Numbered from the stretch's first letter, positions 34,368 through 45,314 are shown. The stretch: DNA of 64,000 nt from Streptomyces sp. TN58 (GCF_001941845.1 NZ_CP018870.1:1054001-1118000); one strand, 5' to 3'. The notes: generated by a model not told the origin, from the letters alone. Numbers and translations: made by a program.

Positions 34368-35606
34368 ATGGCAGGCAACACGGAGCCGCTTTCGCCGCGG
34401 GCCAAGCTGGCCGTGACGGCGGGCAAGGCCGCGGCGGCGGTGTCGCGGGCCGCGGGACGCGGAAGCGGATCGGTGATCGGCGGCAAGGTCGCACTCAGGC
34501 TCGACCCCGATCTCCTCGGCGCGCTGGCGCAACATCTCGACGTCGTCCTCGTCTCCGCGACGAACGGCAAGACCACGACGACCCGGCTGATCGCCGAGGC
34601 CCTGCGGGCCAGCGGTCCGGTCGTCTCCAACGCCCTCGGCGCCAACATGCCGGCGGGCATCACCTCGGCCCTCGCGGGCGGCTCGGACGCCAAGTACGGC
34701 GTCATCGAGGTCGACGAGAAGTACCTCGCCGGAGTGGCCCGGGACGTCACCCCCAAGGTGATCGCCCTGCTCAACCTCTCCCGCGACCAGCTGGACCGCG
34801 CCGCCGAGACCCGCATGCTGGCGGAGAAGTGGCGTGAGGGCCTCCAGGGGTCCAAGGCGGTCATCGTCGCGAACTGCGACGACCCGCTGATCGTCTGGTC
34901 CGCCTCCTCCTCGCAGAACGTGGTGTGGGTCGCGGCCGGCCAGGAGTGGAAGGACGACGCCTGGTCGTGCCCCTCCTGCGGCGGTGTCATGCAGCGCCCG
35001 GGCGACGACTGGTTCTGCGGCGAGTGCGGCTTCCGGCGCCCGACCCCGACCTGGGTGCTCTCCGGCGACCACGTGCTGGACCCGCACGGTTCGGCCTGGC
35101 CGATCCACCTCCAGCTGCCCGGCCGTGCCAACAAGGCCAACGCCGCGACCTCGGCCGCCGTGGCCGCCGTCTTCGGCGTCCCGCCGCAGGTCGCGCTGGA
35201 GCGGATGTACCAGGTGCAGGCCGTCGCCGGCCGCTACGACGTGGTGAACTTCCAGGGCCGTGAGCTGCGGCTGCTGCTCGCCAAGAACCCGGCGGGCTGG
35301 CTCGAAACGTTTTCGCTGATCGACCCGCCGCCGACCCCGGTGATCCTCTCCGTGAACGCGCGCGGCGCCGACGGAACCGACACCTCCTGGCTGTGGGACG
35401 TCGACTACCCGCGCCTGGCCGGCCACCCGATCTTCGTGATCGGCGACCGCAAGCTGGACCTCGCGGTCCGCCTGGAGGTCGCGGGCCTGGACTTCCGGGT
35501 GTGCGAGACCCTCGACGAGGCCGTGCAGCTCGCGCCGCCCGGACAGATCGAGCTGATCGCCAACTACACCGCCTTCCAGGACGTGCGCCGCCGCGTCGGC
35601 AACTAG
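34368..35606 (+). CDS. murT: Lipid II isoglutaminyl synthase subunit MurT
   Basis: 412 residues, Mur-ligase-like: ATP loop SATNGKTTTTR, central domain with YGVIEVDEKYL and LLNLSRDQLDR, a four-cysteine zinc ribbon (CPSCGG...WFCGECGF), and the C-terminal DUF1727 domain. With GatD it amidates the D-Glu alpha-carboxyl of peptidoglycan stem peptides. ATG with AGGAGGACAAGGGACG before it. gatD follows after 27 bp, forming the standard pair. Confidence 0.95.
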   Translation: MAGNTEPLSPRAKLAVTAGKAAAAVSRAAGRGSGSVIGGKVALRLDPDLLGALAQHLDVVLVSATNGKTTTTRLIAEALRASGPVVSNALGANMPAGITSALAGGSDAKYGVIEVDEKYLAGVARDVTPKVIALLNLSRDQLDRAAETRMLAEKWREGLQGSKAVIVANCDDPLIVWSASSSQNVVWVAAGQEWKDDAWSCPSCGGVMQRPGDDWFCGECGFRRPTPTWVLSGDHVLDPHGSAWPIHLQLPGRANKANAATSAAVAAVFGVPPQVALERMYQVQAVAGRYDVVNFQGRELRLLLAKNPAGWLETFSLIDPPPTPVILSVNARGADGTDTSWLWDVDYPRLAGHPIFVIGDRKLDLAVRLEVAGLDFRVCETLDEAVQLAPPGQIELIANYTAFQDVRRRVGN

Positions 35607-35633
35607 TACTCATACCCCAGAGGACACAAGAGC

Positions 35634-36362
35634 ATGAGCGACAACAGCCTGCGTCTGGTGTGGGTCTACCCCGACCTGCTCAGCACGTACGGAGACCAGG
35701 GCAACGCCCTCGTCGTGGAGCGCCGCGCCCGCCAGCGCGGCCTGGACGTGCAGCGCGTGGACGTGCGCAGCGACCAGCCCATCCCCACCTCGGGCGACAT
35801 CTACCTGATCGGCGGCGGCGAGGACCGTCCGCAGCGCCTGGCCGCGGAGCGGCTGCTGCGCGACGGGGGTCTGGAGCGGGCCGTCTCGAACGGGGCGATC
35901 GTCTTCTCCGTCTGTGCCGGCTACCAGATCCTCGGCAAGGAGTTCGTCAACGACCAGGGGCAGCGCCAGGAGGGCCTCGGCCTGCTGGACGTCGTCACCG
36001 TGCGCGGTGAGGGCGAGCGGTGTGTCGGCGACGTCCTCGCCGACATCGACCCGCGCCTGGGCCTGCCGCAGCTGACGGGCTTCGAGAACCACCAGGGCGT
36101 CACGCACCTCGGCCCGACGGCGAAGCCGTTCGCCCGGGTGACCATGGGCCGCGGCAACGGCACCGGCGACGGTACCGAAGGCGCGTACAACGACACGGTG
36201 TTCGGCACCTACATGCACGGTCCCGTGATGGCCCGCAACCCGCACATCGCGGACCTGCTGCTGAAGCTGGCCCTCGACGTGAACGCGCTGCCGGCCATAG
36301 ACGACCGGTGGTACGAGGCGCTGCGCGCGGAGCGCATCGCGGCGGCTACGCAGCCCGCGTAG
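35634..36362 (+). CDS. gatD: Lipid II isoglutaminyl synthase glutaminase subunit GatD
   Basis: 242 residues, class I glutamine amidotransferase (CobB/CobQ-like): nucleophile Cys in FSVCAGYQILGKEF near residue 90 and the catalytic His in GTYMHGPVMARNP near residue 195. It supplies ammonia to MurT. The start follows GAGGACACAAGAGC. Confidence 0.95.
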   Translation: MSDNSLRLVWVYPDLLSTYGDQGNALVVERRARQRGLDVQRVDVRSDQPIPTSGDIYLIGGGEDRPQRLAAERLLRDGGLERAVSNGAIVFSVCAGYQILGKEFVNDQGQRQEGLGLLDVVTVRGEGERCVGDVLADIDPRLGLPQLTGFENHQGVTHLGPTAKPFARVTMGRGNGTGDGTEGAYNDTVFGTYMHGPVMARNPHIADLLLKLALDVNALPAIDDRWYEALRAERIAAATQPA

Positions 36363-36420
36363 CACCCCGTCCGCACCCACCCGCAGCCGCTCATCGGGGC
36401 GGCCCCCGCATCATGTGTTC

Positions 36421-36450
36421 GGCCCGGTTTTCCCTAGGGGGAACCGGGCC
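36421..36450 (+). terminator. Terminator of murT-gatD
   Basis: GGCCCGGTT...AACCGGGCC, nine-bp outer stem extended by TTCCC/GGGAA pairs around TAG, 58 bp after the gatD stop. Confidence 0.75.
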
Positions 36451-36589
36451 GACGTCGTTTTGTACGACGATCACGACCAGCATGTGGAGGATGGTTCAGG
36501 GCACCTCCAAACCGCTTGTAGGGTGGCCGTAGTTCCAACCGGACGACGTGGTCCGGTCGTCGGCCCACGTTGCAAAGGTCTCTTCTGCC

Positions 36590-37615
36590 ATGCGCATAGG
36601 TGTGCTCACTTCCGGTGGCGACTGCCCCGGCCTCAACGCCGTCATCCGCTCCGTCGTGCACCGCGCCGTCGTCGACCACGGTGACGAGGTGATCGGCTTC
36701 CACGACGGCTGGAAGGGCCTGCTGGAGGCGGACTACCGCAAGCTCGACCTCGATGCCGTCGCCGGCATCCTCGCCCGCGGGGGCACCATCCTCGGCTCCT
36801 CCCGGGTCCAGCCCGCGCACCTGCGCGACGGTGTCGAGCGCGCCCGCGGGCACGTCGCGGACCTCGGCCTCGACGCGATCATCCCGATCGGCGGCGAGGG
36901 CACCCTGAAGGCCGCGAACCTGCTCTCCGAGGCAGGCCTGCCGATCGTCGGCGTCCCGAAGACCATCGACAACGACATCGCCTCCACCGACGTCACCTTC
37001 GGCTTCGACACCGCCGTCGGGGTCGCGACGGAGGCGCTCGACCGGCTGAAGACGACCGCCGAGTCCCACCAGCGTGTGATGGTCGTCGAGGTCATGGGCC
37101 GCCACACCGGCTGGATCGCCCTGCACTCGGGCATGGCGGCGGGCGCGCACGCGATCGTCGTTCCGGAGCGGCCCTTCGACATCGACGAGCTGACGGCGAT
37201 CGTCGGCGAGCGGTTCTCGGCGGGCAAGCGGTTCGCGATCGTCGTGGTCGCGGAGGGCGCCAAGCCGAAGCCCGGCTCCATGGCCTTCGAGGAGCGCGGC
37301 AAGGACATCTACGGCCACGAGCGGTTCGCCGGCATCGGCAACCTGCTGGCCGCGGAGCTGGAGAACCGCCTGGGCAAGGAGGCCCGTCCGGTGATCCTGG
37401 GCCACGTCCAGCGCGGCGGCACGCCCACCGCGTACGACCGGGTCCTGGCCACCCGTTTCGGCTGGCACGCGGTGGAGGCGGCGCACCGGGGCGAGTTCGG
37501 CATGCTGACCGCGCTGCGCGGCACGGACATCGTGATGGTGCCGCTCGCCGAGGCGACCTCGTCCCTGAAGACGGTCCCGGCCGACCGCTACGACGAGGCC
37601 CAGACCGTTCTCTGA
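36590..37615 (+). CDS. pfkA: 6-phosphofructokinase, ATP type
   Basis: 341 residues. TSGGDCPGLNAVIR at the N-terminus, IGGEGTLKAA, PKTIDNDIAST and MGRHTGWIAL. The glycine in GGEGT, where pyrophosphate enzymes carry Asp, points to ATP as phosphoryl donor, while the Lys in PKTIDND is typical of this actinobacterial group. It phosphorylates fructose 6-phosphate in glycolysis. ATG follows a 227 bp gap with the gatD terminator. Confidence 0.94.
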   Translation: MRIGVLTSGGDCPGLNAVIRSVVHRAVVDHGDEVIGFHDGWKGLLEADYRKLDLDAVAGILARGGTILGSSRVQPAHLRDGVERARGHVADLGLDAIIPIGGEGTLKAANLLSEAGLPIVGVPKTIDNDIASTDVTFGFDTAVGVATEALDRLKTTAESHQRVMVVEVMGRHTGWIALHSGMAAGAHAIVVPERPFDIDELTAIVGERFSAGKRFAIVVVAEGAKPKPGSMAFEERGKDIYGHERFAGIGNLLAAELENRLGKEARPVILGHVQRGGTPTAYDRVLATRFGWHAVEAAHRGEFGMLTALRGTDIVMVPLAEATSSLKTVPADRYDEAQTVL

Positions 37616-37644
37616 CGGCTCCCCGGCGTCCCATTTGTGGCAGA

Positions 37645-37676
37645 CCGCCCCCGCGCGCACGAGCGTGCGGGGGCGG
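37645..37676 (+). terminator. Terminator after pfkA
   Basis: CCGCCCCCGC pairs with GCGGGGGCGG (10-bp stem), 30 bp after the pfkA stop. Confidence 0.7.
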
Positions 37677-37716
37677 CACTACTGTGGTGGGGCAGCACAG
37701 TCAAGGGAGTGAACAG

Positions 37717-38673
37717 ATGGATCACAGCGGGCACGGCATGGACATGAACATGGACTTGCCGCCGTTCACTCTCGGGCGCGGGCTGGAGTTCTCCTTCGAC
37801 GCCTTCTTCCTGTTCGGCTCGCTGCTGGGCCTCGCCCTGTACGGGTGGGGCGTGCTGCGGCTGCGCCGGCGCGGGGACTCCTGGCCGCTGGGCCGGACCA
37901 TCGCGTTCACCCTCGGTGTGCTGACCGTGATCCTGGTGATGTGCACCAAGCTGAACGACTACGGCATGGTCATGTTCAGCGTGCACATGGTCCAGCACAT
38001 GGTGATCAGCATGATCACCCCGATCCTGGTGCTGCTGGGTGCCCCGGTGACGCTGGCGCTGCGCGCGCTGCCCCCGGCCGGCCGCGGCCGCAGGGGGCCG
38101 CGCGAGCTCCTGCTGGCGCTGCTGCACAGCCGGTACATGAGGGTGATCACCCATCCGGCGTTCACCATCCCGATGTTCATCGCGAGCCTCTACGCGCTGT
38201 ACTTCACGCCGCTCTTCGACTTCCTGATGGAGAGCCGCACCGGGCACATCGCGATGATGGTCCACTTCTTCGCGGTCGGTCTGATCTTCTTCTGGCCGAT
38301 CATGGGCATCGACCCCGGTCCGCACCGTCCGGGCTACGTCATGCGGATGCTGGAGCTCTTCGCGGGCATGCCGTTCCACGCGTTCTTCGGCATCGCCCTG
38401 ATGATGGCGAGCCAGCCCATGATCAGGACGTACGCGGACCCGCCGGCCTCCCTCGGCATCGATCCGCTTTTGGACCAGCAGTGGGGCGGCGGCATCGCCT
38501 GGGCGTTCAGCGAGATCCCCTCGGTCCTGGTCCTGATCGCCCTGATCTACCAGTGGTACCACTCCGAGCAGCGGGCAGCGAAGCGCTCCGACCGGGCCGC
38601 CGACCGCAACGGCGACCAGGAGCTGGAGGCGTACAACGCGTATCTCGCCTCGCTCCGCGCGCGTGGCCAGTAG
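37717..38673 (+). CDS. Cytochrome c oxidase assembly protein, CtaG-like
   Basis: 318 residues with about seven hydrophobic helices and the His/Met-rich pattern of the caa3/CtaG family: an N-terminal MDHSGHGMDMNMD stretch, VHMVQHMVISM, HIAMMVHFFAVG and MPFHAFFGIAL. The His and Met residues probably bind copper or heme. ATG chosen with AGGGAG seven bases upstream. It stands between pfkA and a small membrane protein gene. Confidence 0.88.
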   Translation: MDHSGHGMDMNMDLPPFTLGRGLEFSFDAFFLFGSLLGLALYGWGVLRLRRRGDSWPLGRTIAFTLGVLTVILVMCTKLNDYGMVMFSVHMVQHMVISMITPILVLLGAPVTLALRALPPAGRGRRGPRELLLALLHSRYMRVITHPAFTIPMFIASLYALYFTPLFDFLMESRTGHIAMMVHFFAVGLIFFWPIMGIDPGPHRPGYVMRMLELFAGMPFHAFFGIALMMASQPMIRTYADPPASLGIDPLLDQQWGGGIAWAFSEIPSVLVLIALIYQWYHSEQRAAKRSDRAADRNGDQELEAYNAYLASLRARGQ

Positions 38674-38705
38674 CGCGACCCCGCGTCCGCGCGCCACCAT
38701 GGGGC

Positions 38706-38864
38706 ATGACCGGATCCGTTAAGGCGATGGCAGTCATGACCTTCGCCTCCCTGGTGGCCGTCGCCACGTACTCGGTGGTGCTCGGGAGCAACGGCTGGCT
38801 GTGGTTCGGCTGGGTGGTCCTGGGGCTGCTGACGGCGGGGATGGCCGCCTCGCGCAGTACCTGA
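38706..38864 (+). CDS. Small two-helix membrane protein
   Basis: 52 residues: MTGSVKAMAVMTFASLVAVA starts helix 1, and WLWFGWVVLGLLTAGMAA is helix 2. ATG lies 32 bp after the CtaG-like stop, without a strong ribosome binding site. High GC at third positions supports coding. Function unknown. Confidence 0.55.
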   Translation: MTGSVKAMAVMTFASLVAVATYSVVLGSNGWLWFGWVVLGLLTAGMAASRST

Positions 38865-38948
38865 GGAAGGTCGACACCGCCCCCTCCGTCCCGCGACTCA
38901 CCGTCCGTAGACTGGCCGTGACAACGGGATACCCACAGGAGCGGCCTG

Positions 38949-39659
38949 GTGTTCTACCACTTGCTCAAGCACGTGTTCCTCGGACCCCTGCTGCGGCTGC
39001 TGTTCCGGCCGCGGATCGAGGGGCTGGAGAACATCCCGGCGGAGGGCGCGGCGATCGTCGCGGGCAATCACCTGTCGTTCTCCGACCACTTCCTGATGCC
39101 CGCCATCCTGGCGCGGCGGATCACCTTCCTGGCGAAGGCCGAGTACTTCACCGGCCCCGGGATCAAGGGCAGGCTCACCGCGGCGTTCTTCCGCAGCGCC
39201 GGGCAGATCCCCGTGGACCGGTCCGGCAAGGACGCCGGCCAGGCGGCCCTGCGCGAGGGGCTGGGCGTCCTGGCCAAGGGCGAGCTGCTGGGCATCTACC
39301 CGGAGGGCACCCGATCCCACGACGGCCGGCTCTACAAGGGCAAGGTGGGCGTGGCCGCCATGGCCCTCGGCGCGGGGGTGCCGGTCGTGCCCTGCGCGAT
39401 GGTGGGCACCTTCGAGATCCAGCCGCCCGGGAAACGGATCCCGAAGATCCGGCGCGTGACGATCCGCTTCGGCGAGCCCTTGAACTTCTCCCGGTACGCC
39501 GGGATGGAGGGCGAGCGCACCGTCCTGCGGGCGGTCACCGACGAGATCATGTACGAGATCCTCGCCCTGTCCGGTCAGGAGTACGTCGACCGGTACGCGG
39601 CCGAGGTGAAGGCCGAGGAGGAGGAAGCGCGGAAGCAGGCCCGGCGCACGGTGCGCTGA
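38949..39659 (+). CDS. 1-acyl-glycerol-3-phosphate acyltransferase (PlsC family)
   Basis: 236 residues with NHLSFSD (NHx4D catalytic pair), PVDRSGKDA, YPEGTRSHDG and a membrane-associated N-terminus. It acylates lysophosphatidic acid or a related lipid. GTG start with GGAGCGGCCTG before it. A charged C-terminus (VKAEEEEARKQARRTV) is common in actinobacterial members. Confidence 0.9.
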   Translation: MFYHLLKHVFLGPLLRLLFRPRIEGLENIPAEGAAIVAGNHLSFSDHFLMPAILARRITFLAKAEYFTGPGIKGRLTAAFFRSAGQIPVDRSGKDAGQAALREGLGVLAKGELLGIYPEGTRSHDGRLYKGKVGVAAMALGAGVPVVPCAMVGTFEIQPPGKRIPKIRRVTIRFGEPLNFSRYAGMEGERTVLRAVTDEIMYEILALSGQEYVDRYAAEVKAEEEEARKQARRTVR

Positions 39660-39822
39660 GCCCGCTCCGCCTGCGGGCGGTCCCGGTGGCGGACGGCGGT
39701 CAGCTCCTCGCGCGCCGGGAGTCCGGCCCCGGCGGCGTCCGCTGAGCGGGGGGCCTCCGCGGCCGGGGCGACCGGTGTGGCGTGCGGCGCACATGTCACG
39801 CCCGGGGCGTCGACCTTGCCGG

Positions 39823-40607
39823 TCAGTGGCCGTAGGCACGGCCGGCGGCGGCGAGCACTTCACGCAGCCGGAGGGCGTCCGCGGCCAGAGCCGTCACGAG
39901 GACGGCGGGTCCGGCCAGCGGGGTCGCGACGGCGCACTCCCCCAGCACCGCGGCCGGCGGCGGGTCCTCCTCGAACGCCGGGTCGACGACGAGGAGTTGA
40001 CCGACGGCCCGGTGCCCGGCGAGTCCCGCCGGGCCGTCCCAGCCGCCGGGAGCGCCGGGGCCGCAGGCGAGTTCCTGGTCCAGCAGCGGCCGGCCGCCGT
40101 GGGTGACGGTGAGCCGGCTGCGCAGCAGACCGGGCGGCTCCCCGTGCCGTCCCAGCACCTGTTCCTCGCGCAGCAGTAGGCGTGCGGTGGGGGCGAGCCG
40201 GACGCGGGTGCGTACCCGGAGGTCGCTGCCGCGGACCGACACCAGCGGCTCCGGCAGCCACCGCACCGAGGCCCCGTCCTCCAGGTCGAGCTCCACGTCG
40301 TAGCGGGCGGGGTCGCCCGTCCGGCCGGGCAGGGCGAGGGTGGCAGCCGCCGAGGTCAGGGCCAGCCGGGCGCCGGGCCCGGCGGTGGCGCGGACGGTCA
40401 GGTGGTCACCGCCCAGCGGGGCGCTCATCGCGCCGACGAGCACCACCCCGGCTTCCGCGGACTCCCGGCCACGGGTACGCCGCAGGGCGAGCGGGCCCTC
40501 TCCGGCGAGCAGGGGCAGCGCGGTCCCGCCCCTGCCGTCGGCCACGGCGTGGACGCGGGCGGTGGCCCGTACTCCGGTCGCGGGCGCAGGGACGGGGGGC
40601 GCGGTGG

Positions 40608-40611
<4 letters not shown>
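39823..40611 (-). CDS. ureD: Urease accessory protein UreD
   Basis: 262 residues, UreD/UreH family: [20 protein letters not shown] and [15 protein letters not shown] match the family core. It forms the UreDFG chaperone complex that loads nickel into urease. The GTG overlaps the ureG stop as GTGA. Last gene of the ureABCFGD operon; 163 bp separate it from the converging acyltransferase gene. Confidence 0.93.
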
Positions 40612-41303
<692 letters not shown>

Positions 41304-41333
41304 GGGGTGCTCCGGGTGTGGAAGGGGGCGTGG

Positions 41334-42008
41334 TCAGGAGGCGAACAGCCGTACCGGCCAGCCGGCATGGACCTCGGCCGTGATCTCCAGCAGGGGCGAG
41401 GAGGCCGCGGGCAGGGCGTCGACCCCGTCCGGCAGGGCCTGGCGGGCGGCCTCGGCGGCGCGGCCGGCGACGTCGTCGAGCTCGGGGGCGAGCCGGGCCA
41501 GTACCCCGCTCGCCTCGAAGGGGTCCAGGCCCAGCAGCCGTACGGTGGCGGTCGCCGGCCCGCCGACGCTCTCGTACGCCGCCACGTGCGCGGCGTCGAG
41601 CGGCCCGAGCCCGGCCGCCCGGGCGGTGAGTCCGAGCACCACGGGCTGGTGGGCGCCGCGCGGGAACGCGGCGGCGAGCTGTTCCAGTCCGGGGTCGGGC
41701 CAGGTGGCCCGCGCGGCCCGGAGCAGCTGGCGGCCCAGTCGCCGCGCCGCGGTGCGCAGTGCGGGCGACGGTGTGCGGGCGTCTGCGGCGGCGTCGAGTG
41801 CCGCCGGGTCGAGGCCGAGGGCTGCCGCGGCGGCGAGGGCCGCCGCGGTGAGTCCGGCGGTGTGCAGCCTGCCCCGGCAGAAGTCCTCCAGGGTGGCCGC
41901 GTCGTGGATCCGGCCCGCCTTGCAGGCGGCCTCGGCCCCGCCGGAGTGGGCGTGGCCCCCGGCGGGGAAGCGGCCGTCCGCGAGGACGAGGAGCGCGGCG
42001 AGGCTCAT
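41334..42008 (-). CDS. ureF: Urease accessory protein UreF
   Basis: 224 all-helical residues with DGRFPAGGHAHSGGAEAA, the typical UreF start, and PRGAHQPVVLGLTARAAG. It works with UreD and UreG in nickel loading. ATG is 13 bp after the ureC stop. Confidence 0.93.
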   Translation of the reverse strand: MSLAALLVLADGRFPAGGHAHSGGAEAACKAGRIHDAATLEDFCRGRLHTAGLTAAALAAAAALGLDPAALDAAADARTPSPALRTAARRLGRQLLRAARATWPDPGLEQLAAAFPRGAHQPVVLGLTARAAGLGPLDAAHVAAYESVGGPATATVRLLGLDPFEASGVLARLAPELDDVAGRAAEAARQALPDGVDALPAASSPLLEITAEVHAGWPVRLFAS

Positions 42009-42021
42009 GTGGCGGGGCCTG

Positions 42022-43743
42022 TCAGAAGAGGAAGTAGCGCTGGGCCATGGGCAGTTCCGCGGCGGGTGCGGGCTCCACCGGCTCGCCGTCGATGGTGACG
42101 GTGAAGGTGTCGGCGTCGACCTCGACCCGCGGCATGGCGTCGTTGTTGCGCATGTCCGCCTTGGTCACCTTGCGCGTGGTCTCGATGGCGGTGAACCGTT
42201 TGGCGAGTCCGAGCCGTTCGGGCAGTCCGTCGTCGAGTGCGGCCTGCGCGGTGAAGTTCAGCGAGTTCAGGCCGGGGGCGCGGCCGTGGCTGCCGAACAT
42301 CGGCCGGGGCAGGACGGGCTGCGGGGTGGGGATGGAGGCGTTGGCGTCGCCCATCTGCGCGTAGGCGATCTGGCCGCCCTTGATGACGAGTTCGGGCTTG
42401 ACCCCGAAGAAGGCCGGGTTCCACAGGACCAGGTCGGCTAGCTTGCCGGTCTCGGCCGAGCCGACGTCGCGGGAGATGCCCTGGGCCACGGCCGGGTTGA
42501 TCGTGTACTTGGCGACGTAGCGGCGGGCGCGGTGGTTGTCGGCCGGTCCGTCGCCGGGGAGGAAGCCGCGCCGCCGCTTCATCACGTGGGCGGTCTGCCA
42601 GGTGCGCAGCACGACCTCGCCGACGCGGCCCATGGCCTGGGAGTCGGAGGAGATGATGGAGATGGCGCCGAGGTCGTGCAGGACGTCCTCGGCGGCGATC
42701 GTCGAGGGCCGGATGCGGGATTCGGCGAAGGCGAGGTCCTCGGGGACGGCGGGGTTGAGGTGGTGGCAGACCATCAGCATGTCGAGGTGTTCCTCGACGG
42801 TGTTGACGGTGTGCGGCCGGGTGGGGTTGGTGGAGCTGGGCAGGATGTTCGGTTCGGAGACGACGGTGATGATGTCGGGTGCGTGCCCTCCGCCGGCGCC
42901 CTCGGTGTGGTACGAGTGGATGGTCCGCCCGGCGATGGCCGCGAGGGTGTCGGCGACGAAGCCGGCCTCGTTGAGGGTGTCGGTGTGGATGGCGACCTGG
43001 GCGCCGGTCTCGTCGCAGACGCTCAGGCAGGCGTCGATGGCGGCGGGGGTGGCGCCCCAGTCCTCATGGATCTTGAATCCGATCGCTCCGCCGCGCAGTT
43101 GGGAGTGCATGGCCTCGCGGGAGGTGGTGTTGCCCTTGCCGAGGAGGCCGATGTTGACCGGGTAGGACTCCAGCGCCGCGAACATGCGGGCCAGGTGCCA
43201 GGGCCCGGGGGTGACGGTGGTCGCCTTGGTGCCCTCGGCGGGTCCGGTGCCGCCGCCGACCAGGGTGGTGATCCCGGAGGCGAGGGCTTCGTCGACGACC
43301 GTGGGGGAGATGAAGTGCACATGGGCGTCGATGGCGCCGGCGGTGACGATCTTGCCGTTGCCGGCGATGATCTCGGTCTCGGGGCCGATGACGAGGGCGG
43401 GGTGCACCCCGTCCATGGTGTCGGGGTTGCCGGCCTTGCCGATGCCGCAGATGCGGCCGTCGCGGATGCCGAGGTCGGCCTTGGTGATGCCCCAGTGGTC
43501 GAGGATCACGGCTCCGGTGATCACGGTGTCGGGTGCGCCTTCGGCCCGGGTGGTGCGGGCCTGGCCCATGGACTCGCGGATCACCTTGCCGCCGCCGAAG
43601 ACGGCTTCGTCGCCGGAGCGGCCGGGGCCGCCGGCGAGGTCCTGCTCGATCTCGACGAAGAGGTCGGTGTCGGCGAGCCGGATGCGGTCCCCGGCCGTGG
43701 GCCCGAAGAGGTCGGCGTACACCTGGCGGGGGATCTCAGCCAT
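42022..43743 (-). CDS. ureC: Urease alpha subunit (catalytic)
   Basis: 573 residues, full length. Metal and active-site motifs: [15 protein letters not shown] (carbamylated Lys bridging the two nickels), [22 protein letters not shown], and the flap MVCHHLNP with its catalytic His. It hydrolyses urea to ammonia and carbamate in the cytoplasm. It overlaps ureB by 8 bp. Nickel need links it to the nik operon at 21-26 kb. Confidence 0.97.
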   Translation of the reverse strand: MAEIPRQVYADLFGPTAGDRIRLADTDLFVEIEQDLAGGPGRSGDEAVFGGGKVIRESMGQARTTRAEGAPDTVITGAVILDHWGITKADLGIRDGRICGIGKAGNPDTMDGVHPALVIGPETEIIAGNGKIVTAGAIDAHVHFISPTVVDEALASGITTLVGGGTGPAEGTKATTVTPGPWHLARMFAALESYPVNIGLLGKGNTTSREAMHSQLRGGAIGFKIHEDWGATPAAIDACLSVCDETGAQVAIHTDTLNEAGFVADTLAAIAGRTIHSYHTEGAGGGHAPDIITVVSEPNILPSSTNPTRPHTVNTVEEHLDMLMVCHHLNPAVPEDLAFAESRIRPSTIAAEDVLHDLGAISIISSDSQAMGRVGEVVLRTWQTAHVMKRRRGFLPGDGPADNHRARRYVAKYTINPAVAQGISRDVGSAETGKLADLVLWNPAFFGVKPELVIKGGQIAYAQMGDANASIPTPQPVLPRPMFGSHGRAPGLNSLNFTAQAALDDGLPERLGLAKRFTAIETTRKVTKADMRNNDAMPRVEVDADTFTVTIDGEPVEPAPAAELPMAQRYFLF

Positions 43744-44047
43744 CGAGCGGCCCTCCGGTCTCCCCGCGCAGTCCGGGGACGGTCCGCAGGCCTGCGAGCG
43801 GGACCAGTTCCACCGAGGCGGGGATGCCCGGCTCGAAGCGGACGGCGGTGCCGGCGGCGATGTTGAGCCGGAGCCCGTGTGCGGCGGCGCGGTCGAAGCG
43901 GAGGCCGGGGTTGGCTTCGGCGAAGTGGTAGTGGGAGCCGACCTGGACGGGCCGGTCGGCGGAGTTGAGCACGGTCAGACGGGTGACGGGGCGGCCCTCG
44001 TTGAGGAGTACCGGCCCCTCCCCGAGGGCGATTTCGCCGGGGATCAT
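43736..44047 (-). CDS. ureB: Urease beta subunit
   Basis: 103 residues with [20 protein letters not shown] and [16 protein letters not shown], the conserved UreB core. Structural subunit. ATG 15 bp after ureA. Confidence 0.96.
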   Translation of the reverse strand: MIPGEIALGEGPVLLNEGRPVTRLTVLNSADRPVQVGSHYHFAEANPGLRFDRAAAHGLRLNIAAGTAVRFEPGIPASVELVPLAGLRTVPGLRGETGGPLDG

Positions 44048-44062
44048 GCGGGGGGCTCCTTG

Positions 44063-44365
44063 TCAGACGATGGGGTCGTGGACCGTGACGAGCTTGGTGC
44101 CGTCCGGGAAGGTCGCCTCGACCTGCACGTCGTGGATCATCTCGGGAATCCCCTCCATGACCTCCGCGCGGCTCAGCACGGTGCGGCCGGAGGCCATCAG
44201 CTCGGCCACCGTCCGGCCGTCGCGGGCGCCTTCGAGGATGTGCGAGGTGATGAGTGCCACCGCCTCGGGGTGGTTGAGGCGTACTCCGCGCGCCCGCCGC
44301 TTCTCGGCCACGTCGGCGGCGACGTGGATGAGCAGTCGCTCCTGTTCGTGCGGTGTCAGTTGCAC
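44063..44365 (-). CDS. ureA: Urease gamma subunit
   Basis: 100 residues: [41 protein letters not shown] and a C-terminal TLVTVHDPI typical of UreA. First gene of ureABCFGD. GTG start. Confidence 0.96.
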   Translation of the reverse strand: MQLTPHEQERLLIHVAADVAEKRRARGVRLNHPEAVALITSHILEGARDGRTVAELMASGRTVLSRAEVMEGIPEMIHDVQVEATFPDGTKLVTVHDPIV

Positions 44366-44409
44366 TCGTGTTCACCAAGCTTCCGGGACAGGGCCGACAC
44401 GCCGAGGCG

Positions 44410-44437
44410 ACCCTAGCGGCCCGCGGCACTCTGTCGA
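44410..44437 (-). promoter_or_regulatory. Possible ureA promoter
   Basis: Minus-strand TCGACA (44437-44432) and TAGGGT (44415-44410) separated by 16 bp resemble a vegetative promoter, about 45 bp upstream of ureA. The rest of the 303 bp gap 44366-44668 holds a terminator and no gene that I can support. Confidence 0.4.
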
Positions 44438-44615
44438 CCTGCGCGTTTCCCACCCAGGCGTCTCTTGCCCCGACGCAGGGGAAGGCTTTCCGTTCCGCGC
44501 ACCGCGGCTTTACCGGCCCATGGGTGATCATTGGCGGTGGCACGGACCGCCAGGTTAGGGGCGGGACTTTTCCACCGGGTTAACCCGTGTTTCGGGCAGG
44601 CACCCGGTTCCGCCC

Positions 44616-44634
44616 GGCGGGCCACCGGCCCGCC
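44616..44634 (-). terminator. Hairpin after the anti-sigma-type ATPase gene
   Basis: GGCGGGCC-ACC-GGCCCGCC, perfect 8-bp stem, 34 bp downstream of the stop codon. Confidence 0.7.
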
Positions 44635-44668
44635 GCTTCCGTATACGGATCCGCGGCGCTCGCCGCGG

Positions 44669-45118
44669 TCAGCAGCCCCTGCCGGCCGCGGCCGGCGCCC
44701 CCGCGGTCCAGGGCAGCGCGATCCACACCGTCTTGCCGCCGTCCTCGGTGGGCGTGACCGAGAGCCGGCCGCCCGCCTCCGCGGCGAGCCAGCGGATGAT
44801 GACCATGCCGCGGCCGTTGTCCTGCTGGACGGCGGCGGGGAGCCGGCGGGGCCGGCGCGGGTGGCTGTCGGTCACCCCGACCCGGAGCCATTCCTCGCGC
44901 TCCAGCCGGATGTCGACGGTGAAGGTGGGCGACTGGCCGAAAGTGTGCTGTACGGCGTTGGTGGCGAGCTCTGAGACGATCAACCGAACACTGTCGGCGG
45001 TCTCGGCGTCGCCGGGCAGTCCCCACTCCTCCAGCACTTCCGCGACATAACGGCGGGCAGCGGCCACCGAGGCGGGATCGCTCGGCAGAGTGACGGATGC
45101 TTCCTGGTGGTCTGCCAT
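44669..45118 (-). CDS. RsbW-like ATP-binding protein (HATPase, anti-sigma type)
   Basis: 149 residues with a single histidine-kinase-like ATPase domain: N-box VSELATNAVQHT, G1-like DNGRGMVII, and GGKTVWIALP. No kinase dimerisation or sensor region. Such proteins act as anti-sigma factors or anti-anti-sigma kinases, and Streptomyces has many. ATG with AAAGGGA seven bases before it. Divergent from the XRE/DUF397 pair, a common companion arrangement. Confidence 0.85.
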   Translation of the reverse strand: MADHQEASVTLPSDPASVAAARRYVAEVLEEWGLPGDAETADSVRLIVSELATNAVQHTFGQSPTFTVDIRLEREEWLRVGVTDSHPRRPRRLPAAVQQDNGRGMVIIRWLAAEAGGRLSVTPTEDGGKTVWIALPWTAGAPAAAGRGC

Positions 45119-45213
45119 GGCGACGTCCCTTTCCCACCGGAGCGGATGAGCCCCGGATCTGTGCTGGACGCCAGAGTGCCACCCATCGTGCCGCCACATC
45201 AGCCTTTCCCCAA

Positions 45214-45229
45214 AGATATGCATATATCT
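45214..45229. promoter_or_regulatory. AT-rich inverted repeat between ATPase and XRE genes
   Basis: AGATAT-GCAT-ATATCT stands out in very GC-rich DNA and lies about 95 bp from either start in the divergent promoter region. It could be an operator for the XRE protein or contain -10 elements. Confidence 0.45.
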
Positions 45230-45314
45230 GTCGCCCGATGCGGTGAACTCTGCTACGGAAGAGCGTATTTGGACGGCAGACTGGTGCGAGCTGTGCCGGT
45301 GGAAGGAGGCGGGT